The notes under the pieces: generated by a model
What the model was told of the DNA's origin: nothing
Seen by the model: the letters and a program-made list of their open reading frames with translations, nothing else
Databases searched by the model: none
Assembly (NCBI RefSeq): GCF_009905605.1
Contig: NZ_JAAAKZ010000012.1
Span: 62,001-126,000, forward strand
Origin: Runella sp. CRIBMP
GTDB lineage: Bacteria; Bacteroidota; Bacteroidia; Cytophagales; Spirosomataceae
Direction of reading: 5' to 3'
DNA length: 64,000 bases
Part shown: in pieces, positions 9,274-17,450 of the stretch
How positions within the stretch are numbered: the first letter of the stretch is position 1
Layout of the letters: each line of letters begins with the position of its first letter
Position numbers and translations under genes: made by a program

Positions 9274-11589
9274 ATGCAACACCTACTATCTAACCCAAAA
9301 GCTTTAACTGTAAGGACATTTTTAAATCTACTATCGTCTTTCGTAATGGCTTATTTTTTACTAAGTTCAGGTCTATCCAGAGCGCAAGCTCAAAACTGCG
9401 GACTAGGAACTAAGTTGAGCGGATGTGTGGGTGTCGATTGCCCTCCACTAACATTAGCACCCGACGCCAACAATGACTTAATTCAAGACAACAACCAAAG
9501 CGGCTACCCTATAAATACCACTTATCTCCCCCTTCCGTTCAATTGGCCAAACAATCAAGTCAGGGCCTACAGTCAAGTCTTTAATGTATTGGTTGGTGGC
9601 AATTTCAATGTAAAAGATGGAGGCCAAGGTGTACCCGCCGAAATCGAAGGGCGTGTGGCCATTAAGGGCAATTTAATCCTTGGCAACCCAAGCATTCCTT
9701 ACAACACTTATTATGGAATTGGCTCTTCGGGTGGCGGAACCTACGTGATTGCCTCCACCAATTTACCAGCCTTATTGATTGGTGGAACCATCACAGGCTC
9801 GACCAATATGTTCGGGGTGGGCGGAACAGGCATCGCGATGGGGGGCACGTATCAGAGCAATTTGCCCAATTCCATCACCGTCACCGATAGTCTTGGGATA
9901 GGCGGAATAGGACTAAACATCGACAGTTGTTTAATCGATATTTCTACCAAAAGCCTCTATTGGGCCACGCTTACCCCTACTGGAACCCTGAGCGGGGATA
10001 CATTGATTGGAAACAACAGCTCGTCGGTGCAGGTATTTAATGTGTCAAGTTGGAAGAACTTTGTGTTTAAAAATATCCCCTCTGGTGCTTCTGTCGTGGT
10101 AAACGTCAGCGGCTCAACCCACACAAACGTTCAAATGCCCTTGGTAAATGCAGTTACGCCAGCAGCAGGTTCTCCCTCTTTGTTTCGGTTACTCTTTAAT
10201 TTTCACCAAGCTACAAACGTTACGTTTATAGGTACTTTTTATGGCTCGGCCATTATTCCAAACGGAAACGCTACTTTATCGGGAGGTAATTTTGACGGTC
10301 GATTAGTAGTAGGCGGCAACCTTACCCATGAAGCATCTGGGGGTGAAGTGCATAATTATCCTTTTGTTGGCGAATTTCCCTGCCCTCCTGCCTGCTTGAA
10401 AACGAGTTTTACGTTTACAGCACCCGCCTGTGCGCCCGACAAAAAATCATACAGCGTAACGTTTAACGTAACCCAAAAAAACGGCACCATCAAAGTCAAT
10501 GCGGGTACCCTAACAGGCAACGGAAATGGTCCTTATACCGTAAGCAATATTCCTCCAACGATAAGTTTGAAAATCACGGACAGTCTGACCTCAATCTGTA
10601 AGTTTGACACCACTATTTTAGCCCCTGCGGCATGTAACTGTACCCCCGCTGCCCCAGTGGCTATCAGCCCAAATGTGTTTGCCTGTGCAGGTGATACAAT
10701 CCCAACATTAAAAGCAACCGTATTGAGCGGGGTAACTGCCGATTGGTACGCCAACGCCACGGGCGGCTCCGCAATAGCCACGGGAGTGCTAAGTTATAAG
10801 CCTACTGGCACCGCCAGTGTCACCGATACATTCTACGTAGAGGCACGCGGAACTACCCAAAATTGCGGTGGCATCAGTGTATTGAGAACCCCGATTATCG
10901 TAACGGTGCAGGATTGTGATAGTCTCATTGATTTAAAACTCAAAAAATCAATCAGTAAAAAACTTGTACAAATCGGAGATACCCTGCAATACACGATCAA
11001 AGTATGGAACGAAAACACCAGTTTTGCCACGGGTGTAGAGGTCATCGACTCGCTCAATGCGGGTGTACAATACCTCAGCAGCTCTACTAATCGCCTATCT
11101 AACAATACAGCCGCTGGCAGTTACGATCCCCTAACCTCCAAATGGACCATCGGCGCTATTGGTATAAACGGAGATACGGTAGCCTTGACCATCAAAGTAA
11201 AAGTGGTTGCACAGGGCGTGTGGTTCAATACTGCCGAAATCAGCAAGGCCAACGAAAAGGATGTAGATAGTATGCCTTCCAATCAATCAGAGTCGGAAGA
11301 TGACCTAGACCGTCAATGTTTTAGCGTACCCATCAAGCTTTGCGGTGGCGAAAAAGCCCTGCTGACCATCCCAAGCCAATTTACGGGTGTACAGTGGTTC
11401 AAAACAGGCTCTACCACGGCTATCGCTCAGGGCAATCAGGTGTTATTGGAAGAAAGCGGAACATACACATACACCTCAAGTTCAGGCACTTGCCCAGCGG
11501 AAGGGTGCTGCCCCATCATTATAGAGGCCAGTGCTAACTGCTGCATCGTAATGTGTGTTCCGTATACAGCCAAGAAAATAAAAAAATAA
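9274..11589 (+). CDS. Choice-of-anchor A surface protein with Ig-like and DUF11 domains
   Basis: 771 residues. A signal peptide (to about AQAQ, residue 40) is followed by a choice-of-anchor A domain (about 100-365: FNVLVGGNFNVKDGG ... IEGRVAIKGNL), a short cysteine-containing beta segment, an Ig-like/PKD-like repeat (about 465-545), a DUF11 repeat (about 555-645: KKLVQIGDTLQYTIKVWNEN), and a Cys-rich tail. It is a secreted or surface adhesin-like protein. The tail lacks the classical T9SS type A motif and ends in a basic KKIKK, so the anchoring mode is unclear. A rho-independent terminator follows directly. Confidence 0.75.
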   Translation: MQHLLSNPKALTVRTFLNLLSSFVMAYFLLSSGLSRAQAQNCGLGTKLSGCVGVDCPPLTLAPDANNDLIQDNNQSGYPINTTYLPLPFNWPNNQVRAYSQVFNVLVGGNFNVKDGGQGVPAEIEGRVAIKGNLILGNPSIPYNTYYGIGSSGGGTYVIASTNLPALLIGGTITGSTNMFGVGGTGIAMGGTYQSNLPNSITVTDSLGIGGIGLNIDSCLIDISTKSLYWATLTPTGTLSGDTLIGNNSSSVQVFNVSSWKNFVFKNIPSGASVVVNVSGSTHTNVQMPLVNAVTPAAGSPSLFRLLFNFHQATNVTFIGTFYGSAIIPNGNATLSGGNFDGRLVVGGNLTHEASGGEVHNYPFVGEFPCPPACLKTSFTFTAPACAPDKKSYSVTFNVTQKNGTIKVNAGTLTGNGNGPYTVSNIPPTISLKITDSLTSICKFDTTILAPAACNCTPAAPVAISPNVFACAGDTIPTLKATVLSGVTADWYANATGGSAIATGVLSYKPTGTASVTDTFYVEARGTTQNCGGISVLRTPIIVTVQDCDSLIDLKLKKSISKKLVQIGDTLQYTIKVWNENTSFATGVEVIDSLNAGVQYLSSSTNRLSNNTAAGSYDPLTSKWTIGAIGINGDTVALTIKVKVVAQGVWFNTAEISKANEKDVDSMPSNQSESEDDLDRQCFSVPIKLCGGEKALLTIPSQFTGVQWFKTGSTTAIAQGNQVLLEESGTYTYTSSSGTCPAEGCCPIIIEASANCCIVMCVPYTAKKIKK

Positions 11590-11611
11590 AGACCACAGAA
11601 TATGTGTGTTA

Positions 11612-11640
11612 AAAGCCGCTCATCAAATAGCGGCTTTTTT
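11612..11640 (+). terminator. Intrinsic terminator after the surface protein gene
   Basis: AAAGCCGCT / AGCGGCTTT stem with loop CATCAAAT followed by a T-run; it starts 23 bp after the stop codon. Confidence 0.85.
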
Positions 11641-11714
11641 CGTATTTAAACCTCCGCCTAGTAGTCGCGGCCTAAATAACTGATAAAAATCAATTTATTG
11701 ACGGTATCGTTTCG

Positions 11715-11723
11715 TAAATTTGC
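11715..11723 (+). promoter_or_regulatory. -7 element TAAATTTGC upstream of the haloperoxidase gene
   Basis: TAAATTTGC fits the Bacteroidota -7 motif TAnnTTTG and lies 51 bp before the ATG. A correctly spaced -33 TTG is not obvious. Confidence 0.45.
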
Positions 11724-11774
11724 ATTCTGAAGGTGTGTTTTTTTGAATTTTAATTTTGATTTTTTTCAGAAGCT

Positions 11775-13136
11775 ATGTTGAGAAAGTCTTTACTGGTAAG
11801 CGTGGGAGTCGTTTACTTGCTGATGAGTGCCTGTAAACCCAAATTACCTCCCGAAGAATATAACGCCAAAGCCGCTGACCCCGAACTCTATCATCAATCG
11901 GTCGAATTGCTTACTGAAGTTATCATTCACGACATTTTCAAGCCCCCGGTGGCGAGTCGCATTTATGTATACGCCAACCTTGCAGGCTATGAAGCAATGG
12001 TTCCTGGCTATCCTGCTTATGAATCATTGGGTGGAAAACTCAAAGACTTTACCGCCCCGACCGCTCCAGATGCCGACAAGGAATATTGCTTTCCGTTGGC
12101 CAGTACGCGGGCTTTTCTGAAAGTAGCCCGAAACCTTACTTTTTCGGCTAGTTTTTTTGACGAATACGAAAAAGAATTTTACAAAAAATATGAGGACATG
12201 GGCGTGCCCAGCGAGGTCATTGAAAACTCCCTGGCCTACGGCGATAGCGTGGCCGCGCACATAATGCGGTATTCCTCAAAGGATCGTTATAAACAAACCC
12301 GAGGCATCCGGTTTACAGTCACCAATGAACCTGGCACTTGGGTCCCCACCCCACCCGCTTACGCGGATGCCTGCGAGCCTGAATGGCACAAAATCAGAAC
12401 AATAACCCTCGACTCCGCCACCCAATTCATGCCCCCTCGCCCACCCATGTGGACCAAGGATAAAAACAGTGAATTTTGGCGCGAAACCCGTGAGGTATAT
12501 GAAGTAGGTAAAAACCTTACCGATGAACAAAAACGGATTGCTTGGTTTTGGGATGACAATCCATTTGTGATGAATGTGGTAGGGCACGTGATGTTTGCTA
12601 ACAAAAAAATGACCCCCGGAGGGCACTGGCTAGCCATTCATGAAACGGTTTCGAGAAAGACTAAAGCCTCTTTTGACAAAAGCGTTGAAGGATACGCCCT
12701 CACTTCCATTGCGTTGATTGACGGGTTTATTGGCTGTTGGGAAGAAAAATACCGCACCCGAAAAGTGCGTCCAGAAACGGTTATCAATACCGATATTGAC
12801 CCCAAATGGCAACCTTTTCTGCAAACTCCGCCTTTTCCTGAATACACCAGCGGGCACAGTACCATCTCAGCCGCCGCCGCTGAGGTGTTGAGTTTTGTTC
12901 ACGGAGATTCCATTGCTTTTACTGATTCTACTGAATTCAAACATGGACACGGGGTATTGTCCTTTAAATCGTTCAGAGATGCCGCAATGAGTGTTAACAT
13001 CAGCCGACTTTACGGTGGGATTCACTACCGTTCGGGTTGTGATGAGGGCAATCGCTGCGGCGTTAAAATCGGCAAACACGTTCTGGCCGTGGCCCGTACC
13101 CGAAAAGAACAAAAAGTAATCTCGCAGGTACAGTAG
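11775..13136 (+). CDS. Vanadium-dependent haloperoxidase / PAP2-superfamily lipoprotein
   Basis: 453 residues. The lipobox LLMSAC (Cys about residue 19) predicts a lipoprotein. The C-terminal third has the acid-phosphatase/haloperoxidase signature: PPFPEYTSGHSTISAAAAEV (around 350-370) supplies the SGHS motif and SRLYGGIHYRSGCDEG (about 415-430) supplies the R-x-x-x-G-x-H-x-x-x-D-like motif with YGGIHYRSGCDEG. Members either oxidise halides with vanadate or act as phosphatases; the sequence alone does not decide which. The gene is followed 48 bp later by an ABC ATPase gene. Confidence 0.85.
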   Translation: MLRKSLLVSVGVVYLLMSACKPKLPPEEYNAKAADPELYHQSVELLTEVIIHDIFKPPVASRIYVYANLAGYEAMVPGYPAYESLGGKLKDFTAPTAPDADKEYCFPLASTRAFLKVARNLTFSASFFDEYEKEFYKKYEDMGVPSEVIENSLAYGDSVAAHIMRYSSKDRYKQTRGIRFTVTNEPGTWVPTPPAYADACEPEWHKIRTITLDSATQFMPPRPPMWTKDKNSEFWRETREVYEVGKNLTDEQKRIAWFWDDNPFVMNVVGHVMFANKKMTPGGHWLAIHETVSRKTKASFDKSVEGYALTSIALIDGFIGCWEEKYRTRKVRPETVINTDIDPKWQPFLQTPPFPEYTSGHSTISAAAAEVLSFVHGDSIAFTDSTEFKHGHGVLSFKSFRDAAMSVNISRLYGGIHYRSGCDEGNRCGVKIGKHVLAVARTRKEQKVISQVQ

Positions 13137-13184
13137 CAAAGTAGAGTTACTTTATTTTTGTTTTTCTATCTCACCTCGCAGAAC

Positions 13185-13832
13185 ATGATTGTCATTAAAA
13201 ATCTTAAAAAATCCTACGGCGGGCATTTGGTTATCCAAGTGCCCGACTTGGTTTTGACAGAAGGCATCCACTGGTTCAAAGGGGCAAATGGCTCGGGGAA
13301 GACCACTTTTTTCAGAACATTGGCGGGAATGTTGCCGTTTGAGGGCGAAATTACCCTCGGCGGAATGGACATCCGCCGCTCCCACACCGCCTACCGCCTC
13401 AGCATCAACTATGGCGAGGCTGAACCCGATTATCCTGAGTTTTTAACGGCCAACGACCTCATTCAATTCGTGGCAACCGCCAAGCAAGCCAAAGCTGAGC
13501 AGGTAGACCAACTCATTGACACCCTCGGAATTGAGCCGTTTTTATATCAACCTTCGGGAACTTACTCAAGCGGAATGTTAAAAAAAACGTCGTTGGCGTT
13601 GGCATTTTTGGGCAATCCTAAAGTAATTATTTTGGACGAACCGCTCATTACAATTGACGATTCTACAGTGTTGAAAGTATATGAACTTGTCCGCGATTAC
13701 CACGCCCAAGGAGTCAGTTTTCTGTTATCATCCCATCAGGATTTTATGTTTGAGAAACTGCCGATTCAAACTGTTTTTCGCGTTAAAAATCAATCAATCC
13801 AACCAGAATCAATCCCAACCCATCGGCACTAA
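13185..13832 (+). CDS. ABC transporter ATP-binding protein
   Basis: 215 residues from the ATG at 13185; an upstream in-frame TTG adds nine unlikely residues. Walker A GANGSGKTT, signature YSSGMLKK, Walker B KVIILDEP and the H-loop SSHQ are all present. The protein is short, as in CcmA-like or daunorubicin-type exporters. The downstream multi-pass protein at 13951 is its probable membrane partner. Substrate is unknown. Confidence 0.9.
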   Translation: MIVIKNLKKSYGGHLVIQVPDLVLTEGIHWFKGANGSGKTTFFRTLAGMLPFEGEITLGGMDIRRSHTAYRLSINYGEAEPDYPEFLTANDLIQFVATAKQAKAEQVDQLIDTLGIEPFLYQPSGTYSSGMLKKTSLALAFLGNPKVIILDEPLITIDDSTVLKVYELVRDYHAQGVSFLLSSHQDFMFEKLPIQTVFRVKNQSIQPESIPTHRH

Positions 13833-13880
13833 GTACGTTCGGTTAAATACTGCGCAGACGCAAAGCACCCCGTAGCGCCC

Positions 13881-13933
13881 CCCTTTTTCGGTTTTTCATT
13901 TTTTGGTTTTTCGGTTTCACATTTTTTAGTTTC
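13881..13933. repeat. Low-complexity T-rich phrase repeat
   Basis: Reiterated TTTTTCGGTTT / TTTTTCATTTT words fill the spacer between the ABC genes. A related phrase (CGGTTTTCATTTTGCAGTTT) occurs at 25512-25531. No coding role is seen. Confidence 0.4.
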
Positions 13934-13950
13934 CAATCCCCCTTCATCCC

Positions 13951-15084
13951 TTGCTTTCACTTTGGAACATCCTCTATAAAACCCTCGTAAGGGAATATTA
14001 CCGCCAAAACACAGGCTTTTTGTTTTTGAGCCTGATGTTTGGGTTTGGTATTCTTCGTCCTGAAGACCACATTGCCCTGTCGGCCTACGTGTTTGCCTCC
14101 CCTTTTTTGCTAGTGTTGGTGTTTGGACTTTGGGCGTTGTACCACCTTAAAACCCTCTTTTTTGTACGGCAACGTTTCTTGTGGGACTCTCACTCTTTTC
14201 TGTTCGAATTGGTATTGATTCCCCCATCCACCCGTTGGCTTTTACTCTGGGGCATCCAAATGATGCTTTGGATGCCCGTATTGGCGTATGCCGCCTTTGT
14301 GGGTTATTATGGCTGGAAACTGGGCCAACCCGAAGCCGTCATTATTACGGCTGGTTATTTACTAATTTTGCCAATTACGGGCGTATGGGCGTACGAGTAC
14401 CGACTATTTCGCCCCAATCCAGACACCCGCCTCAATCAACTTTCAGCCTTTTTCAATCGCCGATTTACGAAGCCTTATTGGTCGTATTTTGTGTTATATT
14501 TATTCAATAAAGCGCCCATTTTACTGTTTTTGACCAAAGTTTTTACCTGCATCGTGGTCGTGGGAGTTTGTAAAATCTACCCCACCGATAGCTACGATGA
14601 GCGCCTGTTTTCGCTCGCGGGGGCCGCCATTGGTATGGTGCAAGTAGTGTTACTACTGCATTTATATGAATTTGAGCATGTCCAGCTACCTATGCTCCGC
14701 AACCTTCCCTTTACATTGGCACAGCGATTTTACAAATACAGCGGTCTATTTGCATTACTTATGCTCCCCGAAACACTTTTTTTGTTTCGTTACCTCCCCA
14801 AAGGAATAGGTTTTTTGTATATAGTTGAGTGGTTTGGGCTGCTACTCAGTCTGCTATGGCTGATTTTCGGGCGTTTTTTACAGAAACACCATACCATGGA
14901 GCATTTACTAAAGCTTGGTATCTACACATTCATTGCGCTCTACTTTGTAATTATGTTTCGAGTACCCATTTGGGGGATTGTCGCCCTATGCCTTGGTTCT
15001 GGGATATTCCTGTTTCATCGGCATTATTATCGTTCGGAATACTTGATTGATTCCAAGGCACTGGATCCTCGCCCAGAAGATTAG
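13951..15084 (+). CDS. Multi-pass membrane protein, probable ABC transporter permease partner
   Basis: 377 residues with about eight to ten hydrophobic segments and charged loops. No motif is diagnostic, but position directly after an ATPase with no permease of its own argues for an ABC-2-like subunit. No ATG is available near the start; the frame begins at TTG (13951) after a T-rich repeat, so the true start may be this TTG. It ends 3 bp from the convergent bEBP gene, with no terminator in between. Confidence 0.6.
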   Translation: MLSLWNILYKTLVREYYRQNTGFLFLSLMFGFGILRPEDHIALSAYVFASPFLLVLVFGLWALYHLKTLFFVRQRFLWDSHSFLFELVLIPPSTRWLLLWGIQMMLWMPVLAYAAFVGYYGWKLGQPEAVIITAGYLLILPITGVWAYEYRLFRPNPDTRLNQLSAFFNRRFTKPYWSYFVLYLFNKAPILLFLTKVFTCIVVVGVCKIYPTDSYDERLFSLAGAAIGMVQVVLLLHLYEFEHVQLPMLRNLPFTLAQRFYKYSGLFALLMLPETLFLFRYLPKGIGFLYIVEWFGLLLSLLWLIFGRFLQKHHTMEHLLKLGIYTFIALYFVIMFRVPIWGIVALCLGSGIFLFHRHYYRSEYLIDSKALDPRPED

Positions 15085-15087
15085 CCG

Positions 15088-16461
15088 TTACTCCTCCTGT
15101 TTTCGGGTTTTCCTAAATTGAATGGCTCGGCTCGTAATACCCAAACGATTGGCCGCCTGGGCCACACGCCCTTTCTCGCGGCGTAAAGTTAATTCAATTG
15201 CCGTTTGAGTGGTCAAATCCCTAAGTTCTCGCAAGTTCAACCCCCGTTCTAATATCTTCTGAATGGCACTCTGATACTCATCGTTTGAAGAAGGCAACGA
15301 TTCCGCCGAAATCTGACGCTCAGGGCGGTCAAGACTCGGAATATCGGCCAATGTAATCGGGCTTTTGCCTACATGCTGATTGGCAATCCGCTGAATTAAT
15401 TGTTGTAATTCACGCACATTGCCTTGGTAAGAGCGGCAAGTCAAATAAGCCATAAGTGAAGCATCAATAGACGGCAAATCCCTTTTTTGGAAAGATTTTT
15501 CAAAAAAACGCTGCGCCAAAAGCGGTATATCTTCGCGTCGTTCTTCCAAAGATGGTACTTTACAAACCCACGACGAGATGCGATAATACAAATCTAGCCT
15601 AAATCTTCCGTTACGAACCTCTTCGTCCAGCAGTCGATTGGTGGCACCTACTAACCGAAAAACAGTTTTTTTCCAAAAATTATCTCCGATGGGTTTGTAC
15701 ATACCTTCCTGAACCACCCGCAATAACTCCGCCTGTAAGCGCAGGGGTAATTCGCCGATTTCGTCCAAAAAAAGGGTGCCATTATTGGCCAATGAAAACG
15801 CACCTTCACGGGCATTGACGGCGCCCGTGAAAGCCCCCTTTTCGTGCCCAAAAAACTCACTTCCTGAGAGTTCTGGCGAAATCGTAGTACAATCTACCAG
15901 CACTATATTTCCTTTGGGACGACGTGGATCAAAATGATGGACCAATCTGGAAAGCATCTCTTTACCAGTGCCACTTTCTCCGATAATTAATACCGAAGAT
16001 TCTGAATACGTCGCAATTTCGATCATTTCACGAAGCGTATTTTTCCAAATGGCAGACTCTCCGATGAGGTTTTCTTTCACAAAATCGGTTTGTATCAACC
16101 CCTCAATCGTATGCCAACGATTAAGCTGCTCTTCAATTACCTGATGAATCAACGGAGTATGTTCAAAATCATACACTTTCGATGCTCCCGCAAACAGCAA
16201 CTCCCAGATCACTTCCGAGCGGTACATCTCGTTGTCAAAAATCACCACTATCGTCCGCTCATGCCGCTGAAACGCTTCTTCCAATAAACCACAGACGGCG
16301 TCCGAGGTATCCGTAGTATCCAGCAAAATCAATCCGGGAGCAGAGGCCACAAAATGGTCTTTAACACATGCCTTGATAGTAGCAAGTGATTTCAATAAAG
16401 CGTCACGCGAACGTTGAGAATGGCGCGTGAAATCCTTATACCAAATCGTTGGGTATTTCAT
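15088..16461 (-). CDS. Sigma-54-dependent transcriptional activator (bEBP)
   Basis: 457 residues from the ATG at 16461; the longer frame begins at a TTG. Residues 40-120 look like a degenerate receiver (LILLDTTDT, then TIVVIFD and AGASKVYDF) without the acidic pair of a true phospho-receiver. The AAA+ domain (about 130-370) has Walker A GESGTGKE (161-168), the sigma-54 contact loop GAFTGA (209-214), Walker B TLFLDEIGEL and an R-finger region. A Fis-type HTH (RVAQAANRLGITSRAIQFRK) ends the protein. The gene is divergent from the effector-like cluster at 16724, and two identical-spacing dyads lie in between, so it most likely activates that cluster. Confidence 0.92.
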   Translation of the reverse strand: MKYPTIWYKDFTRHSQRSRDALLKSLATIKACVKDHFVASAPGLILLDTTDTSDAVCGLLEEAFQRHERTIVVIFDNEMYRSEVIWELLFAGASKVYDFEHTPLIHQVIEEQLNRWHTIEGLIQTDFVKENLIGESAIWKNTLREMIEIATYSESSVLIIGESGTGKEMLSRLVHHFDPRRPKGNIVLVDCTTISPELSGSEFFGHEKGAFTGAVNAREGAFSLANNGTLFLDEIGELPLRLQAELLRVVQEGMYKPIGDNFWKKTVFRLVGATNRLLDEEVRNGRFRLDLYYRISSWVCKVPSLEERREDIPLLAQRFFEKSFQKRDLPSIDASLMAYLTCRSYQGNVRELQQLIQRIANQHVGKSPITLADIPSLDRPERQISAESLPSSNDEYQSAIQKILERGLNLRELRDLTTQTAIELTLRREKGRVAQAANRLGITSRAIQFRKTRKQEE

Positions 16462-16571
16462 AATTCTGCGCGGTAAAAAATAATACGGGGTAACGAAAAT
16501 ACTAAAAATGATTTCGAGAACAAGCAAAAGACCTGACTACTTACTAAACGGTAAATTGCCCTAAATACTGT

Positions 16572-16587
16572 GCGAAAAAATGTTCGC
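16572..16587. promoter_or_regulatory. Activator-binding dyad, distal copy (GCGAA-N6-TTCGC)
   Basis: GCGAAAAAATGTTCGC; with flanking bases it is TGCGAA-N6-TTCGCA, a perfect 6+6 dyad. Its centre is 33 bp, about three helical turns, from the second copy. Proposed upstream activating site for the divergent bEBP. Confidence 0.7.
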
Positions 16588-16604
16588 ATCCCAGCTCAAA
16601 AAAA

Positions 16605-16620
16605 GCGAACAACACTTCGC
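16605..16620. promoter_or_regulatory. Activator-binding dyad, proximal copy (GCGAA-N6-TTCGC)
   Basis: GCGAACAACACTTCGC has the same half-sites and the same 6-bp spacer as the distal copy, and is centred about 50 bp upstream of the -24 element. Conserved half-sites with unrelated spacers indicate a protein-binding site rather than an RNA hairpin. Confidence 0.7.
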
Positions 16621-16661
16621 GTCTATTTCCTAAAACGACCCAAAAGGGCGTTTTGATCCAC

Positions 16662-16676
16662 TGGCACGGCATTGGT
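16662..16676 (+). promoter_or_regulatory. Sigma-54 (-24/-12) promoter candidate of the effector-like cluster
   Basis: TGGCACG-GCAT-TGGT: the -24 half is a perfect match to the RpoN consensus, the -12 half deviates (TGGT for TTGC). It ends 47 bp before the ATG at 16724 and follows the two activator dyads in the usual order. Confidence 0.6.
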
Positions 16677-16723
16677 AATCAGGAAGATCAAAACAATTTA
16701 ATTCACTTTAACTTTTTTCAATC

Positions 16724-17437
16724 ATGCACAACATTGATCGTACCGTCGGCGAAACAGGGTTTGAGTTTGGCAATGAATTCGGACAAGAGTCTTTCGAATT
16801 TGGCAACGAAACCTTTGAATTTGGCAATGAAACCTTTGAGTTTGGCAACGAGATGTCGGGCGAAATGCACGAAGCCCTCGAAATGGAATTAGCCACCGAG
16901 TTGCTCTCGGTCAGCAATGAAGCCGAGTTAGAACAATTTCTGGGAGGTCTGTTCAAAAAAGTAGCGAGCGGGGTAAGCAACTTTGCCAAATCATCGGCAG
17001 GCAAAGCCTTGGGAGGAATGCTCAAAAGTGTCGCTAAGAAAGCCTTGCCCATCGCTGGTGCTGCATTAGGTAACTTAGTAGCGCCTGGTGTAGGAGGAGC
17101 CATCGGCGGAAAATTGGCAGGGATGGCTGGCAAAGCCTTTGGGTTGGAGCTGGAAGGATTAAGCGCCGAAGACCGTGAATTTGAAGTTGCCCGGGCTTAT
17201 GTGCGTTTTGCTTCTGACGCCGCCCGCCGTACCGCCCGCTCGCCTCAGCTTTCGTATCAGCCCCAACAGGCGGCCCGCACCGCCATGATAGAATCTGCCC
17301 GTCGGTATGCACCAGGTTTGATGAGTGCTCCAAGTTCGTACGGTAGCAATGCTTACCCCAGCACCCCTCCAACTGGGGGCGGCCGCAGCGGGCGCTGGGT
17401 ACGCCGGGGAAGTAGCATTATCATTTACGGCATCTAA
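16724..17437 (+). CDS. Acidic-repeat / glycine-zipper protein, first gene of the effector-like cluster
   Basis: 237 residues with no Sec signal. Residues 13-44 carry FEFGNE(T/M) repeats: a first partial copy, then three exact 7-residue units. Residues 45-70 are acidic and helical (MHEALEMELATELLSVSNEAELEQFLGG). Residues 70-140 are a basic, Gly/Ala-rich hydrophobic helix-prone block (ALPIAGAALGNLVAPGVGG) with a glycine-zipper look. The tail is Arg/Ser/Pro-rich. I recall similar 'EFEGE'-repeat plus Gly-zipper proteins of unknown function in other phyla but cannot name a family. It could be a carrier, a membrane-active peptide, or a packaging signal protein. The next gene starts 13 bp later. Confidence 0.65.
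   Translation: MHNIDRTVGETGFEFGNEFGQESFEFGNETFEFGNETFEFGNEMSGEMHEALEMELATELLSVSNEAELEQFLGGLFKKVASGVSNFAKSSAGKALGGMLKSVAKKALPIAGAALGNLVAPGVGGAIGGKLAGMAGKAFGLELEGLSAEDREFEVARAYVRFASDAARRTARSPQLSYQPQQAARTAMIESARRYAPGLMSAPSSYGSNAYPSTPPTGGGRSGRWVRRGSSIIIYGI
16793..16855 (+). repeat. Three 21-bp tandem repeats encoding FEFGNE(T/M)
   Basis: Units at 16793-16813, 16814-16834 and 16835-16855 are in frame. They differ mainly at third codon positions (GAA/GAG, AAC/AAT), so the peptide is conserved while the DNA drifts. A degenerate first unit starts at 16760. Confidence 0.8.
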
Positions 17438-17450
17438 AAATCCCTCCGAC

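Noticed and set aside
13158-13184. TTG start for the ABC ATPase
   Set aside because: The ATG at 13185 is directly before the conserved MIVIKNLKKSY start.
16793-16855. CRISPR-like array
   Set aside because: Repeats are contiguous and in frame with no spacers; they encode a peptide repeat.
17325-17450. Longer N-terminus for the metalloprotease
   Set aside because: It overlaps the preceding gene by over 100 bp; the ATG at 17451 directly after the previous stop is a better start.
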